Source of the DNA: an uncultured Blautia sp.
Lineage (GTDB): Bacteria; Bacillota; Clostridia; Lachnospirales; Lachnospiraceae
Reading direction: 5' to 3'
Length of the DNA stretch: 64,000 nucleotides
NCBI GenBank assembly: GCA_900553515.1
Contig: USDN01000002.1
Span: 1 to 64,000 of the forward strand
A program made the translations under genes and the position numbers. How positions within the stretch are numbered: position 1 is the first letter of the stretch; every line of letters begins with the position of its first letter. The notes beneath the pieces are model-generated. The model saw only the letters and a list, made by a program, of their open reading frames with translations. It did no database searches and was not told where the DNA came from. Shown piece by piece: positions 7,586-16,477 of this stretch.

Positions 7586-8488
7586 ATGAAAACAAAATTC
7601 AGTAAGACAAAATTATACAAAGTCCTGGCTTACCTGACCATTATCATTCTGGCCATTGGTTTTACATTTCCACTTTACTGGATCATTACCGGTTCCTTTA
7701 AGACACCACAGGCGATCAACGCAACCTCACCTCAGTGGTGGCCTCAGGAATGGACTATGGCCAATTACGAAAAACTGTTCAGCAGACAGGTAGCCCCGCT
7801 TTGGGAAATCCATGTTCCGTTTACAGATACCGTTTTTGCAGGACCGGAAGTCCCGGCAGCGCTGCGCTGGATGGGAAATACCATTTTTATGGCGGTTGCC
7901 GCAATGCTTCTGACCTGTATCACCGCAGCAATGGCCGGCTACGCTCTGGCAAAAAAACGCTTTATCGGACGTACTGTTATTTTCACCCTGATCGTATGTG
8001 CTATGGCACTTCCGAAACAGGTTATCCTGATCCCGTTGATCCGCGAAATGTCTTCGCTGAAACTGTATAATACTCTTTGGGCAACGATCTTCCCCATTGT
8101 GGGCTGGCCCTTTGGCGTATTTCTGATCAAACAGTTTGCCGAAGGAATTCCCGGAGAAATGATGGAAGCAGCCCGGATCGACGGCGCCAGCGAATGGCGT
8201 ACCTTTGCCGATGTGGCTCTTCCTATGATCAAACCAGGTATCGGCGCACTCGCCATTTTTACCTTTATCAATTCCTGGAACGATTATTTCATGCAGTTGA
8301 TCATGCTCAGCAGCACCAGCAATCTTACCATCTCTCTTGGTATCGCCAAGCTGCAGGCAGAAAACTCAACAGATTTTGGTCTGATCATGGCCGGCGCGGC
8401 TCTGGCAGCGATCCCGATCATTGTTGTATTCCTGTTATTCCAGAAATACTTTACCAAGGGAATCACCATGGGCGCGGTAAAAGGCTGA
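7586..8488 (+). CDS. Sugar ABC transporter permease, MalG-like (cassette A)
   Basis: 300 residues. It has an N-terminal membrane segment followed by an external loop, then five more membrane segments, with the EAA loop EAARIDGASEWRTFADVALP near residue 195. This is the MalG-type partner of the preceding permease. The C-terminus KGITMGAVKG is the usual ending of this family. The gene lies 18 nt before nanA, so import and lyase are co-transcribed. Confidence 0.9.
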   Translation: MKTKFSKTKLYKVLAYLTIIILAIGFTFPLYWIITGSFKTPQAINATSPQWWPQEWTMANYEKLFSRQVAPLWEIHVPFTDTVFAGPEVPAALRWMGNTIFMAVAAMLLTCITAAMAGYALAKKRFIGRTVIFTLIVCAMALPKQVILIPLIREMSSLKLYNTLWATIFPIVGWPFGVFLIKQFAEGIPGEMMEAARIDGASEWRTFADVALPMIKPGIGALAIFTFINSWNDYFMQLIMLSSTSNLTISLGIAKLQAENSTDFGLIMAGAALAAIPIIVVFLLFQKYFTKGITMGAVKG

Positions 8489-8506
8489 TCTAAGAAAGGA
8501 GAAAAC

Positions 8507-9418
8507 ATGAGAAATTTAGAAAAATACAGAGGAATTATTCCTGCATTTTATGCATGCTATGAAGACGATGGAAGCATCAGTGCCGAAAGAACACAGGCTT
8601 TTACTGAATACCTGATTGAAAAAGGTGTAAAAGGTCTGTATGTATGCGGATCTTCCGGAGAGTGTATCTACCAGAGCAAGGAAGAGCGTAAAATCGTTCT
8701 GGAAAATGTTATGAAAGTCGCAAAAGGCAAAATCACCATCATTGCTCACGTTGCCTGCAACAATACTGCAGACAGCCAGGAGCTGGCCGCGCATGCAGAA
8801 AGCCTTGGAGTAGACGCTATTGCTGCGATCCCGCCGATTTATTTCCACCTTCCGGATCATGCCATCGCACAATACTGGAACGATATCAGCAGCGCAGCTC
8901 CCAACACAGATTTTGTTATCTATAACATTCCTCAGCTTGCAGGTGTGGCTCTCAGCCTTCCTCTCTATAAAGAAATGCTGAAAAATCCAAATGTGATCGG
9001 TGTAAAGAACTCCTCCATGCCGGTACAGGATATCCAGATGTTCAAAGATGTCAAAGGAGATGACAGCGTTGTCTTCAACGGTCCGGACGAACAGTTCATT
9101 TCCGGCCGCATGATCGGCGCTGACGGCGGTATCGGCGGAACCTACGCCGTTATGCCGGAGCTTTTCCTTGCAGCTGACGAAGCCTTGAAAGCAGGCAATA
9201 TCCAGCGTGCAAAAGAAATCCAGTACAAGATCGACCGGATCATCTATGCAATGTGTTCCTGCCATGGAAATCTTTATGCAGTCATGAAAGAAATCCTCAA
9301 AATGAACGGAATGAATGTGGGCGGCGTTCGTAAACCGCTGGCATCCATCATCCCGGAGGATATGCCTCAGATTGAGAAATGCAGAGAAATGATCCAGACA
9401 GCAATCGCTGAATTATAA
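8507..9418 (+). CDS. nanA: N-acetylneuraminate lyase (cassette A)
   Basis: 303 residues of the DapA/NanA aldolase family. It cleaves Neu5Ac to ManNAc and pyruvate through a Schiff base. Lys167 (GVKNSS) is the expected Schiff-base lysine and Tyr139 (YNIPQLAG) the partner tyrosine; GSSGE near residue 48 is the pyruvate-carboxylate loop. FNGPDEQF and the GGIGGTY loop also match lyases rather than dihydrodipicolinate synthase. It is the last gene of the rightward importer operon. A very similar paralogue (13368-14297) has the catalytic residues at the same numbers, so one is likely a duplicate or the two serve different transport routes. Confidence 0.93.
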   Translation: MRNLEKYRGIIPAFYACYEDDGSISAERTQAFTEYLIEKGVKGLYVCGSSGECIYQSKEERKIVLENVMKVAKGKITIIAHVACNNTADSQELAAHAESLGVDAIAAIPPIYFHLPDHAIAQYWNDISSAAPNTDFVIYNIPQLAGVALSLPLYKEMLKNPNVIGVKNSSMPVQDIQMFKDVKGDDSVVFNGPDEQFISGRMIGADGGIGGTYAVMPELFLAADEALKAGNIQRAKEIQYKIDRIIYAMCSCHGNLYAVMKEILKMNGMNVGGVRKPLASIIPEDMPQIEKCREMIQTAIAEL

Positions 9419-9457
9419 AACCAGAATTTACATTCAGAGATTTCTCCCTGAACGAGA

Positions 9458-9509
9458 AAAAACTCCCCATGGTATCCCGCAATTTTCGCGGGCTCCATGG
9501 GGAGTTTTT
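9458..9509. terminator. Bidirectional terminator between nanA and the cassette B rpiR gene
   Basis: AAAAACTCCCCATGG (9458-9472) and its exact complement (9495-9509) form the outer stem, with CCCGC/GCGGG pairs inside. U-runs occur in both directions, so it closes both convergent operons. Confidence 0.9.
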
Positions 9510-9527
9510 CTTACAGTTCACAGCTTT

Positions 9528-10352
9528 TTACCTCTCATCCAGAGCTTCCATCGTATAATCATGAAGAGTCTCTCTTCTTCGGAAATCTTCCGACCGGAGC
9601 ATTCTGGAATAAAGCATATCCACCATCACAAGAATCGGGAACTGAGGAGAAATATCCTTTCCTCTTTCCAGATTTTCCTTGACTGCAAACAGCATGACCT
9701 CATCACAGAATTTTTCAAATTTCTTTTCTTTATGAGAGGTCATAAGTACAACTGCAGCGCCGCATTTTTTTGCTGCGGAAAGAGAATCGATCACCACCTC
9801 TGTCCTGCCACTGACACTGATCCCGATCACGCCGCAGTCTTCGTCCAGAAGTACGGAATTCATCTTCATGATATGCTCGTCAGTAATGGCTTCAATATTC
9901 ACTCCGATCCTCATAAAGCGAAGCTTCATCTCTGTTCCTGCAGTTCCGGAACTGCCTTTTCCGTAAACATAGATTCTTTTTTTCTCGGTCAGGATCTTCA
10001 CAATCCTCCCGATCTGCGCCTCGTCGATCAGGGAATAGCTTTTGTTCAAAAGCTCCTGATAGCTGTTAAAAACAAGCTTGATATTATTGCTGGCCGGCTG
10101 GCTGTCGATTCTGGATCCGCTCTGCTTATAGCAGAATATAAACTCCCGGTATCCTTTATAGCCACATTTTTTTGCAAATCGGGAAAGAGAGGCTTCCGAT
10201 ACAAAAAGCTTTTTGGAGATACTTTTTGATGACAGATCGGTTTTGGCTCCATTATTATGGATAAAAAAATCTGCAATGGTCTTTTCCAGCGGAGTAAAGC
10301 TTCCATAAATTGCTTCTATCCCGGGAATGATATTCTTTTCATATTCCTCCAT
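9528..10352 (-). CDS. RpiR-family transcriptional regulator (cassette B)
   Basis: 274 residues with the N-terminal helix-turn-helix (SISKKLFVSEASLSRFAKKCGYKGYREF) and a SIS domain from about residue 105 (IYVYGKGSSGTAGTEM, GVIGISVSGRTE). It is the last gene of the leftward cassette B operon, so it would be co-expressed with what it controls. Its recognition helix differs from that of the RpiR at 3459-4316, in agreement with the different palindromes (GAAAGTTCTTTC) around the cassette B promoter. Ligand and sign of regulation are not visible in the sequence. Confidence 0.9.
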   Translation of the reverse strand: MEEYEKNIIPGIEAIYGSFTPLEKTIADFFIHNNGAKTDLSSKSISKKLFVSEASLSRFAKKCGYKGYREFIFCYKQSGSRIDSQPASNNIKLVFNSYQELLNKSYSLIDEAQIGRIVKILTEKKRIYVYGKGSSGTAGTEMKLRFMRIGVNIEAITDEHIMKMNSVLLDEDCGVIGISVSGRTEVVIDSLSAAKKCGAAVVLMTSHKEKKFEKFCDEVMLFAVKENLERGKDISPQFPILVMVDMLYSRMLRSEDFRRRETLHDYTMEALDER

Positions 10353-10388
10353 ACCGGTTCCTCCTTATCCCTTTTTCATTTGTCCGGC

Positions 10389-11273
10389 TCAGTGTCTGCT
10401 TCTGAAATTGTAATAAGCACCCAACATGCCTGCCTGATTCTGATTCTGCGCAAATTCCAGACGGGTATGCTGTGCCACAGAAGGAAGCAGGTATTTATCC
10501 AGACTGTCTCTGAGCAGATCCTTCAGATATTCTTTCTGCGCCATGATGCCTCCGCCAAGCACTACCACTTCCGGATTCACTACATAACAGATATTTGCAA
10601 TTCCCATTCCAAGAACCTCACACATCTCCCGGATAGCGCGGATGCAGTCTTCATCCCCCTGCTTCGCCTGCTCAAAAACATACTTTCCATTGATCTCTTC
10701 CGGATCTGTATTCTTATATGAAGCTACTTTTTTTACAAGGATGCTGCTTGCTCCCAGATCCTGAAATTCTCCCCCCGGAAGATGCATATAGCCTACTTCG
10801 CAGCCACTTCCGGAAAATCCGTGGAACACCTTTCCGTCAATCAGGATCGCACCGCCGATCCCTGTCCCTATGGTAAGGCAGACGCTGATCCTGCTGCCCC
10901 GGGCAGCCCCTGCAAAATGCTCTGCAAGCCCGGCACAGTTCACATCATTCTCCACCTCACACGGAATCCCGTAAAGCTCCTCCAGTGTCTTTTTGATCTC
11001 AGTCCCTGTATAATCCGGAATAAGGGGAGACGCATAGGTGATCTTTCCATTTTCACAGTCCACCATTCCGGCAGTGGAAACGCAGATTCCTTCCGGCCGG
11101 TATTCTGCCTGATAGGTTTCCACAATCTTTTTCGCCTTTTCCATAATTCCCGGACCGCCGTACTGCATAGCTTCTGTAGGCATCTCTCCTGTAGTCAGAA
11201 AGCTTCCATCCTCCCGGACCATACCATATTTTATGGAAGTACCTCCGATATCAATACAGATATATTCCTTCAT
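10389..11273 (-). CDS. ROK-family sugar kinase, probable N-acetylmannosamine kinase (cassette B)
   Basis: 294 residues. The phosphate loop CIDIGGTSIKYG, the catalytic Asp in VENDVNCAGLAEH, TIGTGIGGAI and VVVLGGGI are intact. It lacks the CxCGxxGCxE zinc motif that the broken kinase at 1680-2627 carries, so the two belong to different ROK subgroups rather than being recent copies. Context (symporter, NanA, NanE) makes ManNAc the expected substrate, giving ManNAc-6-P. Since the other kinase is disrupted, this is probably the only ManNAc kinase encoded in the window. It lies between the YhcH gene and the RpiR gene with short gaps. Confidence 0.88.
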   Translation of the reverse strand: MKEYICIDIGGTSIKYGMVREDGSFLTTGEMPTEAMQYGGPGIMEKAKKIVETYQAEYRPEGICVSTAGMVDCENGKITYASPLIPDYTGTEIKKTLEELYGIPCEVENDVNCAGLAEHFAGAARGSRISVCLTIGTGIGGAILIDGKVFHGFSGSGCEVGYMHLPGGEFQDLGASSILVKKVASYKNTDPEEINGKYVFEQAKQGDEDCIRAIREMCEVLGMGIANICYVVNPEVVVLGGGIMAQKEYLKDLLRDSLDKYLLPSVAQHTRLEFAQNQNQAGMLGAYYNFRSRH

Positions 11274-11299
11274 TCCGCCTCTCCTTTATCCATCCCTGT

Positions 11300-11752
11300 T
11301 TATTTAATCTTAATCTTGAAAATTGCTTTTTTGATCATTACAGGCTCTTTTACCTGTACTGCTGTTCTGTGTGCATCCTTTGGATAACAGAGAAGAAAAT
11401 CTCCTTCTGTCAGGATCACCTGACTGTTCTTTTCCCCCTCCAGCGGAAGAAAATCATCTTTTTCCACAAATTCTTTCTGCTCCATATTATCAATAAAGTT
11501 TACATCGATCTGCTCTGGTCCTCTCAGCATCAGATGAAGGTCCAGATACTGACGGTGCGCTTCCCAGAATCTGTTTTCCGGTGTTGTTGTTTCATATTCT
11601 ACTATATTTACAAACAGGTTGTCACCCTCTATTTCATGGCTTCCTTTTTCAAATGCCAGAAGATCATGATTTTTCGCATATTCAAAACATTTTAAAACTT
11701 CTTTTTCCAGAAATCCATAATCCTTTATATCTCTTATATTTCCAAATACCAT
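11300..11752 (-). CDS. YhcH/YjgK/YiaL (DUF386) family protein, NanQ-type sialic acid anomerase
   Basis: 150 residues, normal for the family, which has a cupin-like fold with a metal site. Conserved pieces are DLHLMLRGPEQI, GDFLLCYPKDAHRTA and the C-terminal KKAIFKI. E. coli NanQ (YhcH) speeds alpha/beta interconversion of sialic acids and is encoded in its nan operon; the same role is likely here because the gene sits between a symporter and a ROK kinase in a nan operon. It would act in the cytoplasm on freshly imported or released sugar. Confidence 0.87.
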   Translation of the reverse strand: MVFGNIRDIKDYGFLEKEVLKCFEYAKNHDLLAFEKGSHEIEGDNLFVNIVEYETTTPENRFWEAHRQYLDLHLMLRGPEQIDVNFIDNMEQKEFVEKDDFLPLEGEKNSQVILTEGDFLLCYPKDAHRTAVQVKEPVMIKKAIFKIKIK

Positions 11753-11830
11753 TGTACGTTCCTCCTCATATGCTGAAATAATCAGCCCGGGCTTATTGTA
11801 ATAAAAGTCCAGGCTGATTCTGTGATGTGA

Positions 11831-13342
11831 TTAATTTTTATAAATAGTTGTGTTCGCAGCCGGCTGTGAACGGTCACCCTTTACTTTTCTCCAGATGATA
11901 CTTGCAGGAATACCTACTACCAGAGATACTGCAATGGAGATGATGGAGTAGGACCAGATGGATACTGCGTCTGCCGGAAGGAAATATTTGATGTAGATCA
12001 TGACTGCAGAAGCTGCAATAAATGCCATAACTGCACCAAAGGTATTTGCCACCTTTGTGAATGCACCCAGGATAAAGGTTCCGATCAGGATACCAAGTAC
12101 CAGTCCCATAAATCCGTTAAACCACTCATAAGCAGATTTTACACCGCCGTTTGCCAGAACCATTGCAACCACGATTGCAAAGATACCAACGATCAGAGAT
12201 ACATACTGACCAATCTTTGTCTGAGTCTCAAAGCTCAGTTTCTTTTTGGAAAGACGTTCCTGAATATCCAGGGTCCAGCTGGATGCCACAGAGTTCAGAC
12301 CTGTAGAAAGTGTGGACTGTGCTGCCGCATAGATTGCTGCAAGAAGCAGACCTGTGATACCTACAGGAAGCTCAAATGCGATCCAGGATGCAAAGATCTG
12401 GTCCTGCTGAGCTGCCGGGGGAAGCGGGTTGCCCTGTACATTATAAAATACATATAAGCCTGTTCCGATCAGATAGAAAACGGTTGCAATAAAGATGGAA
12501 AGTCCGCCGTTGGCAAACATCATCTTATTCAGTTTCTTTGTATCTGTTGTCGTAGTAAAACGCTGTACAATATCCTGGCTGGATACGTAGGATCCCATAG
12601 TGTTAAAGCCGGCGCCTACGATCAGAAGGAATACACTGTCTTTCAGAATGTTCGGATTGAACATCGGCTGATCCGCTGCCAGGAACTTGTGTCCTGCAGT
12701 AAACTCATGGAAGATCGCTCCCATTCCTCCGTCAATATGCGCGATCAGGAAGAAAAGGCCGAAAGTAACACCGATCAGAAGCACGGAGCCCTGAATAAAG
12801 TCTGTCCAGAGTACGGATTTCAGTCCGCCTGTATAGGAGTAGATGATAGCAATAATACCCATGATGATGATCAGAATATTTACGTTGATTCCCATAAGGC
12901 GGGAAAGCACCATACACGGCAGATACATAATGATGGACATACGGCCGATCTGGTATACAATAAACATGACTGCACCCAGAACACGAAGTCCTTTGCTGTT
13001 AAAACGCAGTTCCAGATAATGATATGCGGTATCAATATCCAGTTTGCTGTAGATCGGCAGGAAGAAACGGATCGTCAGCGGGATTGCCAGAAGCATACCG
13101 AGCTGTGCAAACCACATGATCCAGGTTCCCGCATAGGAGTTTCCTGCCAGAGACAGGAAAGAAATCGGACTTAAAAGTGTTGCAAAAATGGAAACAGAAG
13201 TTACCCACCACGGCACGGTTCCGTCACCCTTGAAGTATTCTTTTCCCTTCATTTCTTTTTTTGCAAAATGAAGTCCTGCAAATAATACTGCTGCCAGATA
13301 AACGACCAGAATAATCAGGTCAATCACTGTAAATCCCTGCAT
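11831..13342 (-). CDS. Sodium:solute symporter, probable sialic acid transporter (cassette B)
   Basis: 503 residues of the SSS family with about 13 membrane segments, starting FTVIDLIILVVYLAAVLFAG. The segment PISFLSLAGNSYAG is the region that lines the sodium and substrate sites in characterised SSS sialic-acid transporters (SiaT/NanT type). It lies directly downstream of nanA and upstream of YhcH. The window therefore holds two unrelated import systems for the same pathway: ATP-driven in cassette A and sodium-driven here. Substrate is inferred from the operon. Confidence 0.9.
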   Translation of the reverse strand: MQGFTVIDLIILVVYLAAVLFAGLHFAKKEMKGKEYFKGDGTVPWWVTSVSIFATLLSPISFLSLAGNSYAGTWIMWFAQLGMLLAIPLTIRFFLPIYSKLDIDTAYHYLELRFNSKGLRVLGAVMFIVYQIGRMSIIMYLPCMVLSRLMGINVNILIIIMGIIAIIYSYTGGLKSVLWTDFIQGSVLLIGVTFGLFFLIAHIDGGMGAIFHEFTAGHKFLAADQPMFNPNILKDSVFLLIVGAGFNTMGSYVSSQDIVQRFTTTTDTKKLNKMMFANGGLSIFIATVFYLIGTGLYVFYNVQGNPLPPAAQQDQIFASWIAFELPVGITGLLLAAIYAAAQSTLSTGLNSVASSWTLDIQERLSKKKLSFETQTKIGQYVSLIVGIFAIVVAMVLANGGVKSAYEWFNGFMGLVLGILIGTFILGAFTKVANTFGAVMAFIAASAVMIYIKYFLPADAVSIWSYSIISIAVSLVVGIPASIIWRKVKGDRSQPAANTTIYKN

Positions 13343-13367
13343 AAATTACCTCCCTCTTATATGACAG

Positions 13368-14297
13368 TTATGCCAGATATTTTTCTTTTGCTGCTTTTAC
13401 CATTGCTGCAGCTTCTGCTGCGACTGCTTTATCTGCTTCCTGAAGATTTTCAAGAGGCTTACGTACACCGCCCAGATCTACATTTTCATTGATACGGAGA
13501 ATTTCTTTTGCCACTGCATACATATTCGCATGACCGGAGCACATTTTATAAATGATCTCGTTGATGTCGTACTGAAGATCCATAGCTGTTTCTTTTTCAC
13601 CTTCTGCGATCAGCTGGTTTAATTTCAGGAACAGCTCCGGCATAACACCGTAGGTTCCGCCAATACCGCCGTCAGCACCGATGGCGCGTCCTGCCACAAA
13701 CTGCTCGTCCGGACCATTGAATACCACGAACTCACCCTTTGCCGCTCTGCCTGCAGACTTGAACATCTGGATGTCCTGTGTAGGCATAGAAGAGTTTTTC
13801 ACACCTACGACTCTCGGATTTTTCATCATTTCTGCAAAAAGGCTCATGGTAAGAGCAGTTCCGGCTAACTGAGGAATGTTGTAGATGATAAAGTCTGTAT
13901 TCGGAGCTGCTTCACTGATCTCGTTCCAGTAAGCTGCGATGGAGTACTCCGGAAGTCTGAAATAAATAGGAGGAATGGACGCGATGGCATCTACACCTAC
14001 ACTCTCGGAATGTCTGGCAAGCTCCACACTGTCCTTTGTATTGTTGCAGGCAACATGGTTGATCACCGTTAATTTTCCTTTTGCAACAGCCATTACATTT
14101 TCAATGATGACCTTACGCTCTTCTACACCCTGATAAATACATTCTCCTGAAGAACCGTTTACATAGACACCTTTTACCCCTTTGTCAATGTAATACTGTG
14201 TGAGAGCACGTACACCTTCCGGGCTTACATTGCCTTCTGCATCATAGCATGCATAAAACGCCGGAATAATTCCTTTATACTTATCTAATCTACTCAT
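13368..14297 (-). CDS. nanA: N-acetylneuraminate lyase (cassette B)
   Basis: 309 residues, closely similar along its length to the cassette A lyase. Tyr139 and Lys167 occupy identical numbers, and GSSGE, YNIPQLAG, GVKNSS and the GADGGIGGTY loop are shared. Differences cluster on the surface and at the C-terminus, where this copy has a longer AAEAAAMVKAAKEKYLA tail. It is the second gene of the leftward operon, 25 nt before the symporter. GGAGGAAGAT lies just ahead of the ATG. Confidence 0.92.
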   Translation of the reverse strand: MSRLDKYKGIIPAFYACYDAEGNVSPEGVRALTQYYIDKGVKGVYVNGSSGECIYQGVEERKVIIENVMAVAKGKLTVINHVACNNTKDSVELARHSESVGVDAIASIPPIYFRLPEYSIAAYWNEISEAAPNTDFIIYNIPQLAGTALTMSLFAEMMKNPRVVGVKNSSMPTQDIQMFKSAGRAAKGEFVVFNGPDEQFVAGRAIGADGGIGGTYGVMPELFLKLNQLIAEGEKETAMDLQYDINEIIYKMCSGHANMYAVAKEILRINENVDLGGVRKPLENLQEADKAVAAEAAAMVKAAKEKYLA

Positions 14298-14331
14298 GAT
14301 AATCTTCCTCCTGGGCTCTGCCCTTATTTTT

Positions 14332-15027
14332 TTACTCTGCTTTTTTCATTTCCTCTGTAAAAGATTTTGTGATCAGCTGCGGTCTTGTGATGATAGACCC
14401 TACAACTACACTGTAACAGCCAAGCTCAACCACTCTTCTGGCTTTTTCCGGTGTGTTGATATTTCCTTCTGCGATTACATGATGTTTTGCTTTACTTAAA
14501 ATCGTGCGGATGATCTCAAAATCATTCTCTTCGATCCTGTCTCCCTTGCTGTGCTCTGTATAACCTACAAGGGTAGTTCCTATGAAGTCAAATCCAAGCT
14601 CATCTGCATGAAGCGCCTCCTCCACAGTGGAGCAGTCTGCCATCAGTAACTGTTCCGGATATTTTTCACGGATCTGATGATAAAATTCATCCAGTGTCAC
14701 ATTCCCCGGGCGCAGACAGATCGTCGCATCAACGGCAATGATCTCCGGTCTGACTTCCATAAGCTCATCGACTTCTTTCATAGTCGGGGTAATGTATACC
14801 TTGCTGTCCGGGTAATCCCTTTTTACAATTCCGATAACCGGAAGATCTACATTCTTTTTGATCTCCTCGATATCCTCCCTGGTATTTGCACGGATACCCA
14901 GCGCGCCTCCCTCAGCGGCTGCCTTTGCCATTCTTCCCATGATAAAGGATGAATGAAGCGGCTCATGAGGCAAAGCCTGACAGGATACTATCAAATGTCC
15001 CTTAAGCTGCTCTAAACGTTTCTCCAT
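14332..15027 (-). CDS. nanE: N-acetylmannosamine-6-phosphate 2-epimerase (cassette B)
   Basis: 231 residues with HLIVSCQALPHEPL, GIVKRDYPD, YITPTMKEVDEL, ADCST, GTTLVGYTEHS and VIAEGNI. R46, K69, D131 and E187 correspond to the active-site set. It is the first gene of the cassette B operon, read from a promoter at 15064-15092. Like cassette A, this cassette opens its metabolic unit with nanE. The overall pattern is NanE then NanA then transporter, whereas in A the importer precedes NanA. Confidence 0.92.
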   Translation of the reverse strand: MEKRLEQLKGHLIVSCQALPHEPLHSSFIMGRMAKAAAEGGALGIRANTREDIEEIKKNVDLPVIGIVKRDYPDSKVYITPTMKEVDELMEVRPEIIAVDATICLRPGNVTLDEFYHQIREKYPEQLLMADCSTVEEALHADELGFDFIGTTLVGYTEHSKGDRIEENDFEIIRTILSKAKHHVIAEGNINTPEKARRVVELGCYSVVVGSIITRPQLITKSFTEEMKKAE

Positions 15028-15063
15028 CGTACTCTCCTTTCCGCTCTCGTGATTTCCTGAGTT

Positions 15064-15092
15064 AGTATAGCTATTGATGAAAGTTTTTTCAA
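15064..15092 (-). promoter_or_regulatory. Promoter of the cassette B nan operon
   Basis: Read leftward, TTGAAA (15092-15087), a 17-nt spacer and TATACT (15069-15064). The palindrome GAAAGTTTTTTC at 15079-15090 overlaps the -35 box and spacer, which suits a repressor site. Confidence 0.7.
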
Positions 15093-15203
15093 TAGTTTTT
15101 TATTTTAAGAAAGTTCTTTCATGTCATTCAGCATCTCGCACAATTTCAATATTTATTTTTTGTATATTTTTTTTAAATATGTGTGTCTTTTGAAAGTTCT
15201 TTC
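15079..15203. promoter_or_regulatory. Three GAAAGTTCTTTC-type operator candidates between nanE and nagA
   Basis: GAAAGTTTTTTC (15079-15090), GAAAGTTCTTTC (15109-15120) and GAAAGTTCTTTC (15192-15203) have GAAAG/CTTTC arms. They lie in the 267-bp divergent region that drives the cassette B operon leftward and nagA rightward. The cassette B RpiR protein is the natural candidate binder. Confidence 0.6.
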
Positions 15204-15220
15204 TCTTTGGAATCTTCACA

Positions 15221-15249
15221 TTGAATAAATCTCAGGAAAGACTTATAAT
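15221..15249 (+). promoter_or_regulatory. Promoter of nagA
   Basis: TTGAAT (15221-15226), 17-nt spacer and a perfect TATAAT (15244-15249), 45 bp before the nagA start; the nearest operator-like palindrome ends 17 bp upstream. Confidence 0.75.
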
Positions 15250-15294
15250 AGATTTATACACAATACGTATCATAACAAATAAGGAGAAGATACT

Positions 15295-16398
15295 ATGATC
15301 ATTAAAAACGGACTTGTATTCCAGGAAGATGGAAGCTTTGTCAAAAAAGATCTGTACATTGAAAACGGCAGATTTGTTTCCACAGAAGCTGAAGTATCTG
15401 ACAAAACAGAATATGATGCTGACGGCTTAAAGGTTCTCCCGGGCCTGGTAGACGTACACAGCCACGGCGCATTCGGACACGACTTCTGCGATGCAGATGC
15501 AGAAGGTCTGAAGGTGATCCTGAAATATGAAAAAGAACACGGCATCACTTCCTATTGTCCTACATCCATGACTCTTGCCAAAGATAAGCTTATGGATATC
15601 TTTGCTACTGCAACACAGGTAGAACCGGATCCTTCCCGTGCCCGTATCATCGGTGTAAATATGGAAGGACCGCTGATCGACATTGCAAAAAAAGGTGCAC
15701 AGGCTGCCGAATACATCAGTGTACCGGATGTTTCTTTCTTCCGCCAGTGCAATGAGGCTTCCGGAAACCAGATCAGACTGGTAACGCTCGCTCCTAATGT
15801 AGACCGTGCCTTTGAATTTATTGAAGCTGCCAAAGATGAAGTCGTGATCTCCATCGGCCACACCACAGCAGATTACGATTGTGCCAGAAAAGCCATGGAG
15901 CTTGGCGTAAACCATGTGACACACCTTTACAATGCCATGCCTCCGTTTGCTCACAGAGACCCGGGTGTGATCGGAGCAGCCTGTGACAGTGAAGACTGTA
16001 TGGTAGAACTGATCTGCGACGGTTTCCATATCCACGGAAGCGTTGTCCGCACCACCTTTAAAATGTTCGGCGACGAACGTGTTGTCCTCATCAGTGATTC
16101 CATGATGGCAACCGGCATGGAAAACGGCACCTATGAACTGGGCGGACAGAAAGTAACCATGAAAGACCGTCTTGCAACTCTTTCCAACGGCACCATCGCA
16201 GGTTCCGCAACCAACCTGTTTGACTGTATGAAAAAAGCCATGGAGTTCGGTATCCCCGAATCCACAGCTATTTTTGCAGCTACCAGAAACCCGGCAAAAA
16301 GCATCAAGGTCTACGATCAGGTAGGCTCTCTTACACCAGGCAAATTTGCAGATGTGCTTATTGTAGATGATGCTTATAACCTTGTAAAAGTATTCTGA
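15295..16398 (+). CDS. nagA: N-acetylglucosamine-6-phosphate deacetylase
   Basis: 367 residues of the amidohydrolase superfamily. It removes acetate from GlcNAc-6-P, the product of NanE, giving GlcN-6-P. Visible metal and catalytic residues are His55 and His57 (VHSHG), Glu124 (MEGP), His189 (GHTTADYD), His210 and His220 (THLYNAMPPFAHRDPG) and Asp268 (LISDSM). Length and motifs are normal. It is transcribed away from the cassette B operon from a shared regulatory region, so sialic acid probably induces both. No nagB is present in the window. AAGGAGAAGA precedes the ATG. Confidence 0.95.
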   Translation: MIIKNGLVFQEDGSFVKKDLYIENGRFVSTEAEVSDKTEYDADGLKVLPGLVDVHSHGAFGHDFCDADAEGLKVILKYEKEHGITSYCPTSMTLAKDKLMDIFATATQVEPDPSRARIIGVNMEGPLIDIAKKGAQAAEYISVPDVSFFRQCNEASGNQIRLVTLAPNVDRAFEFIEAAKDEVVISIGHTTADYDCARKAMELGVNHVTHLYNAMPPFAHRDPGVIGAACDSEDCMVELICDGFHIHGSVVRTTFKMFGDERVVLISDSMMATGMENGTYELGGQKVTMKDRLATLSNGTIAGSATNLFDCMKKAMEFGIPESTAIFAATRNPAKSIKVYDQVGSLTPGKFADVLIVDDAYNLVKVF

Positions 16399-16412
16399 TT
16401 TTCCCTTTCAAA

Positions 16413-16461
16413 GCCCCCGGAACTGCGGTCACATCCACAGCGCCGGGGACTTGTTTATTTT
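16413..16461 (+). terminator. Terminator between nagA and the sensor kinase gene
   Basis: A two-part stem: CCCCGG/CCGGGG outside and CTGCGG/CCACAG inside, followed by CTTGTTTATTTTG. It separates two convergent transcripts. Confidence 0.75.
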
Positions 16462-16477
16462 GTCATTCCCTGTTTAT

